Part shown: piece after piece, positions 23,158-36,339 of the stretch | Position numbering within the stretch: the first letter of the stretch is position 1 | Layout of the letters: every line of letters begins with the position of its first letter | NCBI GenBank assembly: GCA_964020975.1 | Contig: OZ026613.1 | Coordinates: forward strand, 60,765,668-60,829,667 | Direction: 5' to 3' | Length of the DNA stretch: 64,000 nt | Source: Hermodice carunculata | Taxonomy: Eukaryota > Annelida > Polychaeta > Eunicida > Amphinomidae | Made by a program: the position numbers and the translations under genes | Notes under the pieces: model-generated | What the model was told of the DNA's origin: nothing | Database searches by the model: none | What the model saw: only the letters and a program-made list of their open reading frames with translations

Positions 23158-25969
23158 AACAAGAGGGCTGTGTGAACAGCCCGTGCCTCAGCTGATCTTG
23201 ACATTCATCACACTTGCAGAACTTGGAAAAGGATCAAGGACACCATGTTCTGAGTAAGTCTGACCTTTATAGAAGAACACTTACATGTCCAACATCAAAG
23301 TTCAACTAGTTCTCAAGTTATAATGAAGAGTAAAATGAATGCATGTTGCACTGTGACTCCACAAACGAGGTCAAGGTCATTCATGTACTGTCTCAGCATG
23401 ACCTTCATACACAATAATTAACATGTGTAGCTAACTCAAAACAGATCTCAAGTTATCAAGTAAACAGTAAATTTCGTGTCAGTTGTCCTGTTAATTAGCA
23501 TTAGAATGCCCATTGACTTACATAGTAATCAATAGGAAAGCTGCATTGAACGATAAGCACCCAAAATTAAAATCCTTAAAAATCAGGAATCCAAAGCAGT
23601 GCCACCTAGTAAACAACTGTTTGACCCTTCCACAACAACATATCCATCACATTTCAGCTTAATCTGAGGGACGGTTCTGAGAACAAGTGAAAAATAGCAA
23701 AACCATACAAAAAATTCATTAAAAAAAATTCAGCGCCACCTGGTGAACAAATTGGCAACTACATGTCCCCGGGAGTGTCAATGTATGATATCAAAGCAAT
23801 TGGGTGAGTGGTTTCAGAGGAGAAGAATTTTGAAGGTTTGTCCCAAAAAAAGAAGAAAAAGAATCATAAAAAATGCAAAAATCAATAGAGCGTGACCATT
23901 TGAACACACTTGGTAGAGATCCACCCAAGGCACAACCCCACCAAGTTTGAAGTAAATCTGGTCAATATTATTAAAGTTATGACCATTACAAGAAATTCCC
24001 ATGTTAAACTTTACTATTTAAACTTTTGTAGAGATTTTTGAAAAAAAATCATAAAAAAATCCAAATTCATTGGAACATGACCATTGGAACAAACCTGGTA
24101 GACACCCACCCAAGGTACATTGCTACCAAGTTTGAAGTAAATCTGGATAATGGTTTTGGAGAAAAAGTCGAAAATGTAAATTAGCATTAGAATGCCCATT
24201 GACTTACATGGTAATCAATAGGAAAGGTGAATTTACCCCAAAGGAGCCAAATTGAAAAAAAAAAAATCTTTAAAAATCAGGAATCCGCAGCATTCCCACA
24301 TAATGAACAACTTTGTTTGGCCCTTCCATAAGGAACATATCCACCACCTGTAAGCTTAATCTGAGTGACGGTCCCGGAGAAGAAGTCGAAAATAGCTATA
24401 ACACACAAAAATTCCCCAAAAATTAGAAAAAAACTGCAGCGCCACCTGGTGAACAAATTAACAACAAGGAGTCCCTAGATGTGATCCTGTGTGATATCAA
24501 AGCATTTGGGTTAGCAGTTTCGGAGAAGATTTTTTAAGATTTGTAGAAAAAAAAAAAAAAAAAAAATTCATTAAAATTCCAAAAATCACACGAGCATGAC
24601 CATGTGAACAATATTGGTAGAAACCCACCCAAGGTACATTGCCACCATGTTTGAAGTTAATCTGGATGACGGTTTTGGAGAAGAAGTCAAAAATGTGAAT
24701 TAGCATTAGAATGCCCATTGACTTCCATAGTAATCAATAGGAAAGCTGCATTGACCAAAAAGTACCAAAATTGAAAAAATCGTTGAAAATCAGGAATCCG
24801 CAGGATTCCCACATAGTGAACAAATTTGTTTGACCCTTCTACAAGAAACATATCCACCGTGTTTCAGCTTAATCTGAGTGATGGTTCTGGAGAAGAAGTC
24901 GAAAATAGCTATAACACACAAAAATTCATAAAAAATTAGGAAAAAATTGCAGCACCACCTGGTGAACAATTAAGAACTAGGGGTGCCAGGGAGTGTTCCT
25001 GTGTGATATCAAAGTAATTGGGTGAGCGGTTTCGGAGAAGAAGATTTTTTAAGATTTACCCAAAAAAGAACAAAAAAATGCATTAAAAATCCAAAAATCA
25101 CTGGACCCTGACCATTTGAACAAACTTGGTAGAGACCCACCCAAGGGACATCTCCACCAAGTTTGAAGTGGATCTGGCTGACAGTTTTGAAAAAGATTTT
25201 TTAAGATTTGTCCAAAAAAAACCCCCCAAAAATTCATTTAAAATCCAAAAATCACTGGAGCATGACCATTTGAACAAAACTGGTAGACACCCACCCAAGG
25301 TACATCCCCACCATGTTTGAAGTTAATCTGGATGACGGTTTTGGAGAAGAAGTGCAAAATGTGAATTAGCATTAGAATGCTCATTGACTTCCATAGTAAT
25401 CAATAGGAAAGCTGCATTGACCAAAAAGTACCCGAATTGAAAAAATCGTTAAAAATCAGGAATCTGCAGCATTCCCATATAGTGAACAACTTTGTTTGAC
25501 CCTTCAACAAGGAACATATCCACCACATTTCAGCTTAATCTGAGTGAACGTTCTGGAGAAGAAGTCGAAAATAGCTATAACAAACAAAAATTCATAAAAA
25601 AATAGGAAAAAATTGCAGCGCCACTTGGTGAACAAATTAAGAACTAGGTGTCCCAGGGAATGTTTCTGTGTGATATCAAAGTAATTGGGTGAGAGGTTTC
25701 GGAGAAGAAGATTTTTTAAGATTTGCCCAAAAAAGAACAAAAAAATTCATTAAAAATCCAAAAATCAATGGACCGTGACCAATTGAACAAACTTGGAAGA
25801 CACCTACCCAAGGTACATCCCCACCATGTTTGAAGTGGATCTGGCTGACGGTTTCGGAGAAGAAGTCGAAAATGTAAATTGTTGACGGACCACAGACGGG
25901 CGGACGGACGACGGACGACAGACGGAGGACCATAAGATAAGCTCAGCTGACTGACAAGTCAGCTGAGCT
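23158..25969 (+). mobile_element. Family B element inserted in family A
   Basis: Head AACAAGAGGGCTG with a GGGCTG...CAGCCC hairpin (23165-23182), and tail (GACGGACG)-type tract at 25900-25930 closed by a 13-bp-arm hairpin AGCTCAGCTGACT...AGTCAGCTGAGCT (25940-25969). Between them is a core of about four 0.5-0.7-kb units marked by GAATTAGCATTAGAATGCCC (near 23493, 24180, 24697 and 25363), GTGAACAACTTTGTTTGACC, GAGAAGAAGTCGAAAATAGC and CACCCAAGGTACAT. The matching empty site is near 60578 in the other family A copy. No target-site duplication is evident. Two hairpin ends and tandem cores without a duplication fit the HINE/pearl type of non-autonomous Helitron relatives; this is inference. Confidence 0.8.
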
Positions 25970-26558
25970 AAAAATGCAAGTGTTCACAAGATTTTCATAT
26001 TTTGTCCCCTATATTGCATAATATTGTAGGTGGCGCCACAAATATCAAAAAAAAAAACCCCTAGATTTTTGTACCCTCTATATGTCCTTAAAGTTATATT
26101 GGGCTAACTTGAAAACTGTGGACAGTATTGCAGTCACAAGATTTTCACATTTTGACCTGTATATTACATAATACTGCCACCAACATTGATGTCGACAAAG
26201 ATTTTTATGCACTTTATAACTCTTAAATGCTATATGGGCCTTTCTCAAGAATTGTGGGATGCAGAGAATTCACAAGATGACCCCTATATTAAAACTGGCC
26301 ATTTGACCCTGACCTTCAATTTAGATTAAAAAATTAATATGTTCAAAATATGCACACAACATCCAGCTTTCCATATATAGTCTGTTTGTTCAAATCGGGT
26401 CATAACTTTACGAGTTTTTAAGGAAAAACAATAAACTTGGATAAGCGCCAAACTCCATAAATACTGGGTCACAGTGACCCAAAAAGCAGGTCACCAGGTA
26501 CAGTTTTATGTATTATGTAATCAAGTGCAATTTTGATCTCAAGGCTCAATTCTCTTTG

Positions 26559-26807
26559 AGGTTGCACGGTTGGCGGAGCTGCAACACGCTCGCCTTTCAC
26601 CTCTGCGGCCCGGGTTCGATTCACAGCCGGGGAAGCATGTGGAAAGAGTTCCTACCACTCTGACTGTGCACAGTGGTTTTCTCCGAGTCCTTTGGTGTCC
26701 TTCACCAAACATGTAGGTAGGAAAGTACACGCCACCATCTGTGCCATGGAGAGTGATTAATATAGGATTGGCCTGCTTCGCAATCTATGTAAAAGATATG
26801 GGTCTGT
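26559..26807 (+). mobile_element. tRNA-derived SINE with 11-bp target-site duplication
   Basis: A 249-bp insertion flanked on both sides by AATTCTCTTTG (26548-26558 and 26808-26818). The head is tRNA-like: an A-box-like segment near 26569 (GTTGGCGGAGCTG) and a B-box GGGTTCGATTC near 26611. A middle segment contains GTGGAAAGAGTT and GTGGTTTTCTCCGAGTCC. SINEs are transcribed by RNA polymerase III from these boxes and moved by a partner LINE. The related family A copy at 61166-61176 holds a single AATTCTCTTTG, so the pre-insertion sequence is directly visible. It is not a functional tRNA gene: the cloverleaf is not maintained beyond the head. Confidence 0.9.
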
Positions 26808-27369
26808 AATTCTCTTTGCATTTATGTCCAAGCTACACCCGGCCATTACAAAATCACGTTGCAACTTTACAGGCATGGGGATCTCACAAAAATAGGTCAA
26901 GGTCACTGATATTACATAACATTCTACCTTTGGCCATGGTCTATATATCACATAAATTTGGCAAGTCTAATCCAATTACTTTTTCAAATATGGAATTTTA
27001 CATCCTAAAACACATTTTGGCTCATACTTTGTCAAATTATAGGTGGAGCCACCAGTATCATTGGCGACTTATACTTTGACCTCCCCCACAATCCCACATT
27101 TGGTGAAGATCTGCCAAAAATTAAAGATGCTAGAGTGTTCACAAGACTTTCATATTTTGACCCCTTTATTATATAATAATGTAGGTGGTGCCACCAATAT
27201 CGAACTCGGCCTAGATTCTCATACCCCCTATAAGTCCTGAAAATTATACTGGGATAACTTGAAAACTGTGGACGGTATTGTGCTAACAAGCAAAAGTTTA
27301 CAGACAGACGGACGGACAGACATGAGCGGTCGCATAAGCTCTGTGACCTTTGGTCAGCAGAGCTAAGGA

Positions 27370-28690
27370 CTGTCTTGGTCTTGATTTGCTGATTAAGGAC
27401 ACAACAAGAGAAACACTTTTTACTGCTATTATTTTTGTCTTTGATTTTACTAGCAACGCTTACAGTATTTCAGGCACAGTAGTGTTTACCCTTTATCAGT
27501 CAGCGATCATTACCTTGTGTACTGTTATTTGCCACTTATACAAAAACCTGCCAGTACTTGCAGACCTGTATCCACTATTGCAGCAACTTTCTCCCCTATA
27601 AATTAAAGCTACATCTTTCACTCAGCAGGGGTGCTTGGCAGGTCAGACTGGTGCTCGAACTTAATTCATAGCCTGGGGGTGACTTCAGTGACTGATATAA
27701 TATCCCTATTTTGGGGCCCACCACCCCAAACATCTGGTAATTTCAAGCCATTGTATTTACATTTTTAGGTTATGCTCACACTGGAAAAGTCATATTTTAT
27801 ATTTTACATTACATTCATTTGACAAATTAACCCTCTGTTAACAATAATCACACATGTAGAGCACCACAGCAATATTATTACACACACATACACTCTAAAG
27901 TCAGTTTCCCTGTATTTCCATTTTTGCTGATTTTTCTGACTCAGCTCTGGTCCTGGAAAACATGGCAGCACGAGCTTATTAAGATAACCATGGTTTCCTC
28001 CACCTCATCTATTTTTCTTTTCTTTCCTTTTCTTTTTACTGGGCCATCTGTGTCACACAGGACGACGCCACATAAGTAGAGCACGACAGCAATATTATTA
28101 CACACACATACACTCTCAAGTCAATTTCCCTATATTTCCATTTTTTGTTGATTTTTCTGACAGCATGAAAATAAAAACAGTCAAATTAAAACTTCAGTTA
28201 AAAATGCCTTAACTCCAAAAATAGAATGTGTGCATGCGTGGGTGCGTGCGTGTGTGTGTGTGTGTGTGTGTCAAGGCCTGATGCCACACTGCGCAAATCA
28301 GTCTTCATTTGCCAGGTCAATGTATGTGACAATTAAAAGTGTTACATGATGCCATGGATGGCTATCTTTTTTAAGGGCACAGTAGTACTGTACACCAACT
28401 GGCTCACAGCTTCTGGGATGATAGATCAAAAACCAATTTTATTTTCTAGGAAAGCACAAATGATTCGTCTGACATGCCTCTGGGTAATTCCATGTTTTCT
28501 GGATGTCATGATATGCTTCTTTCTCCTTCCTATTGTGTCCTGTCTGGTGGCAAAATTGCTCTCACTGCAACATTTACTGCTGTCTCTTGCATGAGCCAAA
28601 GCTATTTAACCTTGACTGAATGCCCAAGCTTCCTATTGCTGGGTTACTTGCGACAGAGACTCAGCCTTCTAAATTCCACCTTCTTGGTTA
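27370..28690. other. Intergenic stretch; one weak exon candidate
   Basis: Two related 80-bp segments (about 27855-27935 and 28070-28150; AGCA(C/A)CACAGCAATATTATTAC, CACACATACACTCT) form a local duplication about 216 bp apart. A (GT)n tract lies at about 28250-28271. At 28450 an acceptor-like TTTTATTTTCTAG precedes about 85 open codons on the plus strand (ESTNDSSDMPLGNS...), with no recognised family. Confidence 0.4.
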
Positions 28691-28694
28691 TATA

Positions 28695-28863
28695 CAGTGG
28701 TCCCTGTCTCAACAGATGACTCCTATAAGAGACCACCTGTTTTGAATGACTGCCTTTTCAGGATACTTTGCTTAGTACTTTTCATCTTATCTTTAATGCC
28801 TATGACTTGAAAGATCATAATATGGTAATCCCAAGGGACGGCCTTTGAAGACGTGTTTCACTG
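28695..28863. mobile_element. TA-type MITE
   Basis: Left end CAGTGGTCCCTGTCTCAACA after TA (28693-28694); reversed right end CAGTGAAACACGTCTTCAAA. Contains CTTAGTACTTTTCATCTTAT and GAAAGATCATAATATGGT as in 21386-21545. The right TA is changed to TT. Confidence 0.75.
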
Positions 28864-28869
28864 TTCTGG

Positions 28870-30480
<1,611 letters not shown>

Positions 30481-30486
30481 TGTTAA

Positions 30487-30730
30487 CTCTTTCCATACTA
30501 TGATCCCAGGCCTTGGTCAGTGTGCTCTGGCACTGCCTGGCAAGTCATGCTGCACCTGCCCTTGTGGCAGCTGCAGCATGACTTGCCACGCAGTGCCAGA
30601 ACCACTGACTTAAGACTATAGGCATGTTGGTACTTGAATGAAAGCTCTTTTCATGAAGAATTCAAATACGCAATTGTCACCTTAAATCTAGGTAAATATA
30701 CGTAAATATCAGGGACTGGTATGGAATGAG
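30487..30730. mobile_element. TTAA-flanked MITE with internal hairpin
   Basis: 244 bp between TTAA at 30483-30486 and 30731-30734. The left end CTCTTTCCATACTATGATCCC pairs with the reversed right end CTCATTCCATACCAGTCCC. Inside, 30527-30600 is a strong hairpin with arms near 30 bp (CTGGCACTGCCTGGCAAGTC...GACTTGCCACGCAGTGCCAG). A TTAA duplication suggests piggyBac- or Kolobok-type mobilisation. Confidence 0.85.
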
Positions 30731-30734
30731 TTAA

Positions 30735-33295
30735 TGCAAGTTCAAAGATAAATGCCAATATCTGTACACATAGCCTTGATTGCCACAAGTGTCTAGCTAG
30801 GCTAAGCAGGACTTCTCTCTTACAGGTATTGTGGCTTCATCATATAAATACTGTGTAGCCAGCTTTGAAGCAAGAGTTCCAACATGTGCATGAACATTTC
30901 AGCTAAGCCATATCAAAAAGATGTATAATTCTCTGGAGAAATGTAATTTTTTTTGTCACTTGATATGATACAATATTTATTCAGGTGTAATATTGATAAA
31001 ATCACACTGACAACAAACTCCTGTTCTTGTAGCATGTATAGATTTCGTTAGAGTCAAAACGCTGTTCAGTTGACACGTATACATTTTATACAATTTTTCA
31101 CCCATACAAATCACATGCTGTGAGGATGGTTGCTGCAAAAATTTTTACCATAAGACAGTGGAAATTGAATTGCAACAACTATGACACTCATTCAAAAACA
31201 CTGTGACAAAATGAACTGCAACAAAGTTACGACTGTCTGAAAGATACAGTGTTGGGCAAAACCAAGTGTTGTCATGTAACGCGGCTGGTTTTCTGATCTG
31301 TCCTACCTTGAATTTTCTTGAGATCTCAAGTATCTGCAGTTCCATGTGTATACATACTTTTCAAGCACTATTTGATACATTTGTGTGCACACATTGACAT
31401 ACTGGTGGCTTGTAAGTACAACCATGTCAGTATAGTAGGTATGTGCTGTGATTCTGACACCAATTGAAAGACAGAACAAATGCAAAAGTGACCATACTAT
31501 TAGACATGCAACACAATGGCTTGTGACATGGAAACAAAATCAATAACAGTGTATGAACATTTGAAAACAGTTATGGTACTTTACTTCACAAGTTTCACTG
31601 ACAAATCTCTTTTGAATTCTTTTTAACTATTGATGAGAAATTTATGCTATAAAACACACTGAAGGAGGAAACATTCAACATCCTAACACCATTTTGCAGT
31701 TTGGGATAGAAAGTGTTAATACTCAGCTGCCCATTAAGAAACGATTTACTAATAGTATTGTATGCATTAACATAACCCTGCATATTGTAAGGCTATGACT
31801 ATTAACACTTTCAAGTCTGGGCTATTTGCAGGGCTTATGTATGCCCTATCTGGTGATTTTTTGCAAACTTGAGAATGTTGGACCCCAATTATTTTCTATC
31901 TAAAATATTACTACATGTTCTCCTAAAAACTATGTACCAACATCTTCAGTAAACCTGGTATTCTTGGGTTACTTAAACATAAGCAAAAAATACATTGGTG
32001 TAACACTTGATTGCCATGGCAGCCAAAACATTGTTTCATATTCTGATTTTTTACTACAAAACCCCACTATTTTTGCCCTGCAGAACGTGTACTAAGTGCA
32101 ATATTAAACTCCAGATTTTTTTTTATGCTGAGATCATGAGTCAGATAAAAAATGTTTACATTTATGATTTCGGTTTTATAAAAGACAAAGTTTGTACCAC
32201 ATATCATTTGGTACAGTTGCCATGACAACCACTTTGGTCAGCTTCCAGGAACTCAATTACCATGTACTTTCCATCATTACCAAATGAATCAAGCAATTAT
32301 AGAGTAAAAGACAAAAGTGAAAATACAAAAAGGCTCATCATCTCCATCTTTTACCAAAGGGGGTGGAATCTGGTCTCCCAATTTTTTTGTTGATAAAAAT
32401 AAATCAAAACCATTTCAGGTCATGTGCCTGTCCACGAACATGGATTTTAGCTCTTTCTTGAGAAATTCTTATTTCATTTGACTGTGAAGTACTACTCATC
32501 ACTCCTAGACAAATTAAGAATGTTGAAGAATGCACGAGATATGTCAATTAACACTTCATTCATACAATTTACAGCATTTTAGCTCTGAAATACACATCAG
32601 TGCGGCAAAAGCCATGGTGAATCTTCTTCATGCCGCCACTTTAGGATGTGACCCTGGAAGACCTTGGCAAAATGAACAGTTTATGTATTTTAATTCACGT
32701 AAATGTTATATTTTTGGGTATATTCCAAAAAACAAGCAAAAATGCAGGTCCATTGTATACACAGACCCCGCTGTCACCTCACACACACAGCAGTCCATGT
32801 AGTGTGTGGACCTCAACATGAAAGTGTTAAAATCTCAATAAGAGAGCTAAAATTAATTTCCCTTCTATTGTCTCCATAACATAACCTTCTTGGACACTTT
32901 GACCAATCAACATACACATACATTGATTACTCTACACTTACAAGTATTATTGGATTCAACCTTTAATTTCACAGTTATGAATATAAACAGAGAAGCTAAT
33001 TAAGATGACATAACCAATGCTTGTCAATGCACACAGCACTACTCCATACATACTCTGAGGAAGTGATTCAGCATGCACGTGTCAGATGAGACACCCATCA
33101 GAAAACACCAACAGTACGCTGTGTTTGCTACTACCATAACATGATCCGCAAAAGGTTTTGTTTGTTCGAGAGCCAAAACCTGATTCACCTGTTAAATAAA
33201 CATCACAAGTTATATCCTGCCAACAGTGTGACCCACTCTAAAGACCACCTATAACATACAAAAGACTGCACCTAAAATTTCTCAGATTACTGGTA
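30735..33295. other. Intergenic stretch, no gene recognised
   Basis: Unique AT-rich DNA. Short frames exist on both strands, but none has a motif or paired splice signals that persuade me. Confidence 0.5.
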
Positions 33296-33299
33296 TTAT

Positions 33300-34115
33300 G
33301 AATAGGCTCAAAAAATTTCTGCCCTCAAATGTCCGTCAAATGATTTATATCTCTCTGATCCTTCTCCATCTTAACTACCCCCCCTCCCCTTTTCCTTTTT
33401 GCCTGGGGGGGGGGTATAAGTTTGATCAACTTTAAGGTTCAAAAGAAGGCGGTCCAAATAGCTAGTCATAGTTAATATAATGCTCACACAGATCCAATCT
33501 TTAAATCACAAAAATTTCTGAAATTGGAAGATATTTATGTTTTCAAGTCTTAAACTTTTATTTAAAATTTCAAAATGATCCACTTCCTGCTCATTTTAGT
33601 GAATACATGCATTTCATTACTTCAACCTCCCAAATACATGACCAAACTATAAGTAGAAATAGATATACACTTTTCATTAAACATACCCAACATACTTTTG
33701 CCAAAAACTGTTTAAGACAGGAACTTGTTTGTATCATAAACAACACACCTGAAGCTATTGTTGGAAAAGTACATATACATAGTTATTTTGGATTTTTTTA
33801 CATTAAAAAATATTTTATTGGTAAATAGGAGGATCCATGCAGTATACTGAACTGCTATGTTTGTAACATGAAATGAGTTAACAGCATATTTATTTTCTCC
33901 AGTACATGATCACCTTTGTATTATCGCTTAGTGGTAGGGTGGCACGCACGCTAGCAACCTATCAAAGGTCTTAATCTGTGTCTCCCTGACCAAATATTGA
34001 ACGTATTTTTGACAATTCCTTTTTCAATTTTTTTTTTTTTTTTTTTTTGTGGTTCATTACAATCTTTGCTGTATGTACATGTCATTGGTCAAATAAACAA
34101 GTTTTGAATCCTATC
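33300..34115 (+). mobile_element. 3' end of a LINE (CR1/Jockey-like), broken
   Basis: Fragments of the reverse-transcriptase C-terminal region are readable on the plus strand: MNRLKKFLPSNVRQMIY and LILLHLNY (33300-33375), FKVQKKAVQIASHS then YNAHTDPIFKSQKFLKLEDIYVF (33430-33545), and an open C-terminus 33607-33828 with HFITSTSQIHDQT, NCLRQELVCIINNTPEAI, HIHSYFGFFYIKKYF and a stop. About 280 bp of AT-rich 3' untranslated DNA follows, with a T-run near 34030 and CAAATAAACAAGTTTTGAATC at the end, the usual LINE 3' terminus. The body is interrupted by C/G-run slippage near 33380-33415, by stops after ASHS and KS, and by frame changes. It lacks everything upstream of the thumb region. It is a different copy from 3150-3990 but of similar type. 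Confidence 0.8.
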
Positions 34116-34119
34116 ATGA

Positions 34120-35200
34120 CAGTCTGCATAGCCTTTTAAGACATCCTTTTCTATGACACTGGTATCTGTCTCCACTACATTTACCTGTATGTTAAGACCA
34201 CCAACAATTCAAGACCACTTGTTGGAGGCAGTGGGGCCAGTCTTACGTAGCAGGCATGTGTAGCAGATGGTGGTAAACAACATTGGTTCCTGGTACCTGC
34301 TTTGCAGATAATGTTACATCAGACATTTGGCAATAATATACAAATACAACCCAGCAAGGAGACCAATATAGTTTTTTGCATGAGGCAGCAATATTGCCCT
34401 GCCGAGGGTAAATAAAACTCCATATTAGCCGACTTTTAGGGCTGTATTTGTTTTACTCTTTTTTTATTACAATGTGTGATTGGTGATTGTCCCCATTGTT
34501 AGTCATGTGATGAAAGAAACAGCCTTCAGTGCGTGGCACAGGACTTGCATTTAATCTTGCCAATGGACCACTTTACTTGTTCATGTTGTCGGTGGCTTAT
34601 TTTCTTATGTGGTTGCTGCCATCCCATCTTACCACTATGAGCAAGTCTGACAGAGGATGGTGTCAACTGCTGCACTGGTGAGAGTGGACAGATAAATATT
34701 TTTGCAATGTGGTTTTCTATTTCTGCTAAATATCATCAAAACATTTGCAAATTCTTTCAATTGCCACCTTGGCATTTCAGCAATCCATATTACTAAAAAG
34801 TTCTGCTATCTCAGCATTAGAGATTGTGGCACAGCATATCTTTGGCCCATGTTTTGTACAGTAATGCTTGTACAATTGTCAGCTGCCATGATGCACTCAG
34901 TCAGGAAACACCCGCCAATTTTCCTGGTGTGTGATTGGTCAGCCTTTATATAAAAGGCATCACATGCTCTAAATGTAGTTATCTCAAGGATTTCCCACAA
35001 GACTCGCACACATTGCTGCACAACCTCTCTTTCACTTTGCTAACATGATAAACCAAATTGTTGGTATCTACATGTGACCAAATGCACCAATCACAGTTGT
35101 ACATTGTACACTGCAATAAAAAAAAAGAACAAATGCACACTGATCCAAAGGATCTGTGTCCCCCCCCCCCCCACAATATACAGAGGAAAGCTATATAATG
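34120..35200. other. Intergenic stretch, no gene recognised
   Basis: No bounded repeat or convincing exon. A T-rich then C-rich run at 35121-35172 (A9, C12) borders the following repeat. Confidence 0.5.
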
Positions 35201-35204
35201 TATA

Positions 35205-35585
35205 CAGCATGTCTGGATGCCCAAATTGATATGTTCTTGGGCCCTGTGACCTTGAAAATAGGTCAAGGTCAAAAGCAACATATGGCACACATGCCCTAGG
35301 TATGATGCATCTCTGGTATAAATTTCATTATTCTATCTCTAAAGGTTCTAGAGATATGCTGTCAGACATATGAAAATGAATATATTCTTGGGCCCTGTTT
35401 TCAAGGTCAAAAACAATACACATCACACATGCCCATGGCATGATGCATCTCTGGTATAAACTTCCATTATACTATCTCTTAGGATTCTAGAGATATGCTG
35501 CCGGACGGACGGACAGACGGACATGGCCCCCATCCCCACTAACTCTATGCCCCCATGCCACCTTCGGTGGCAGGGGACAATAAAG
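35205..35585 (+). repeat. Tandem-cored repeat, family F
   Basis: Two units of about 155 bp (TATGTTCTTGGGCCCTGTGACC, GGTCAAGGTCAAAA, ATGATGCATCTCTGGTATAAA, TTCTAGAGATATGCTG), then a (CGGACGGACAGACGGAC) tract at 35503-35522. The tail hairpin GCCACCTTCGGTGGC lies at about 35560-35574. This is the same modular layout as families A, B and I but with different core sequence. Confidence 0.75.
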
Positions 35586-36005
35586 ATAAATATGGAAAAC
35601 GCACATTTATATTGCAAGAAAATGTCTGATCCTGGAAGGAAACAACTGTCACAATCAGCCACAATAATATGAGCATACTAATGGAATACCAAGGGTGTTC
35701 CTTAAACATCTGTAGGGACAAATACAACTTATTTCAAACATATGACACATCCTTCTTGTATCAAGCTCAGTACATGTTTGGAGAACTGACTTTTTTAACA
35801 GTTACTTTTTTCCAGGTTCCTAATTTGATAACAGTAACATATTTTGGCATGCCTGATTAAACAAGACTATTGTAGCAATCTGACTGTGCATATGGGTACT
35901 TCCTTGTTTAGGGATATGAGCCAAGGCAGGACTGCAACTGACATGAATGTCTCATAATGAAGGAAAACATCTGACAGCAATGCATTCATCAACTCTGCTG
36001 ATATA

Positions 36006-36120
36006 AAACAAGAGGACTGTGACAGTCCTTTGCTCAGCTGACCTTGTATGCACAAAAACGGACCTTTAGGAAAAGTATAATCTTGCATAATATGACAGTT
36101 AACTGAGGTCACATTGTATT
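36006..36120 (+). repeat. Family B head fragment
   Basis: ACAAGAGGACTGTGACAGTCC followed by TTTGCTCAGCTGACCTTG matches the family B head (hairpin GGACTG...CAGTCC, compensated relative to GGGCTG...CAGCCC at 23165). No core or tail follows, so it is a truncated copy. Confidence 0.65.
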
Positions 36121-36150
36121 ATGAGACCTCCTATGTAATAGCTATATGTA

Positions 36151-36338
36151 CAGTGGTCCCCCTCTTGAAAGCCCTGTCAACAGATGCCACCCCTTTGAAA
36201 ATATCACCATTTCTACATGCAAAGGGTAACATCTCTATTATATTCCCCCTCTCTCCCTCTCGAGAGGTCCCCACTTATAAGGCTACTATTGCGCTGTATT
36301 TGGGGGTGGTCTTCTAAGTGGGTGGGGGGTTACCACTG
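36151..36338. mobile_element. TA-flanked MITE
   Basis: Left end CAGTGGTCCCCCTCTTGAAA after TA at 36149-36150; reversed right end CAGTGGTAACCCCCCACCCA. The right flank has decayed to CA. Core GATGCCACCCC...GGTGGTCTTCTAAG agrees with the other family members. Confidence 0.75.
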
Positions 36339-36339
36339 C

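Larger units (their letters stand above)
22511..27364 (+). repeat. Family A composite repeat, copy 1, with two insertions
   Basis: Head ACAAGAGGCCCATGGGCC at 22511, a second head-like ACAAGAGGCCCATAGGCC at 22801, then repeated core phrases (CAAGCTACACCC, TTACAGGCATGG, TTTGGCAAGT, GGTGAAGATCTGCCA, GTGTTCACAAGA, CTTGAAAACTGTGGACAG). The tail is a (GACGGACG) tract at about 27303-27322 and the hairpin 27337-27364. The closest relative is 59953-61660, which has the same order without the interruptions. Here the copy is split by a family B element (23158-25969) and a SINE (26559-26807). It encodes nothing recognisable. Orientation is defined as head to tail. Confidence 0.85.

Noticed and set aside
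26559-26640. tRNA gene
   Set aside because: A- and B-box-like sequences are present, but the body does not fold as a full tRNA and the unit has SINE structure with a target duplication.
35867-36006. Minus-strand exon reading ELMNALLSDVFLHYETFMSV
   Set aside because: An acceptor-like TTTTATATCAG is present, but the frame ends without donor or known motif, and it abuts a repeat head.
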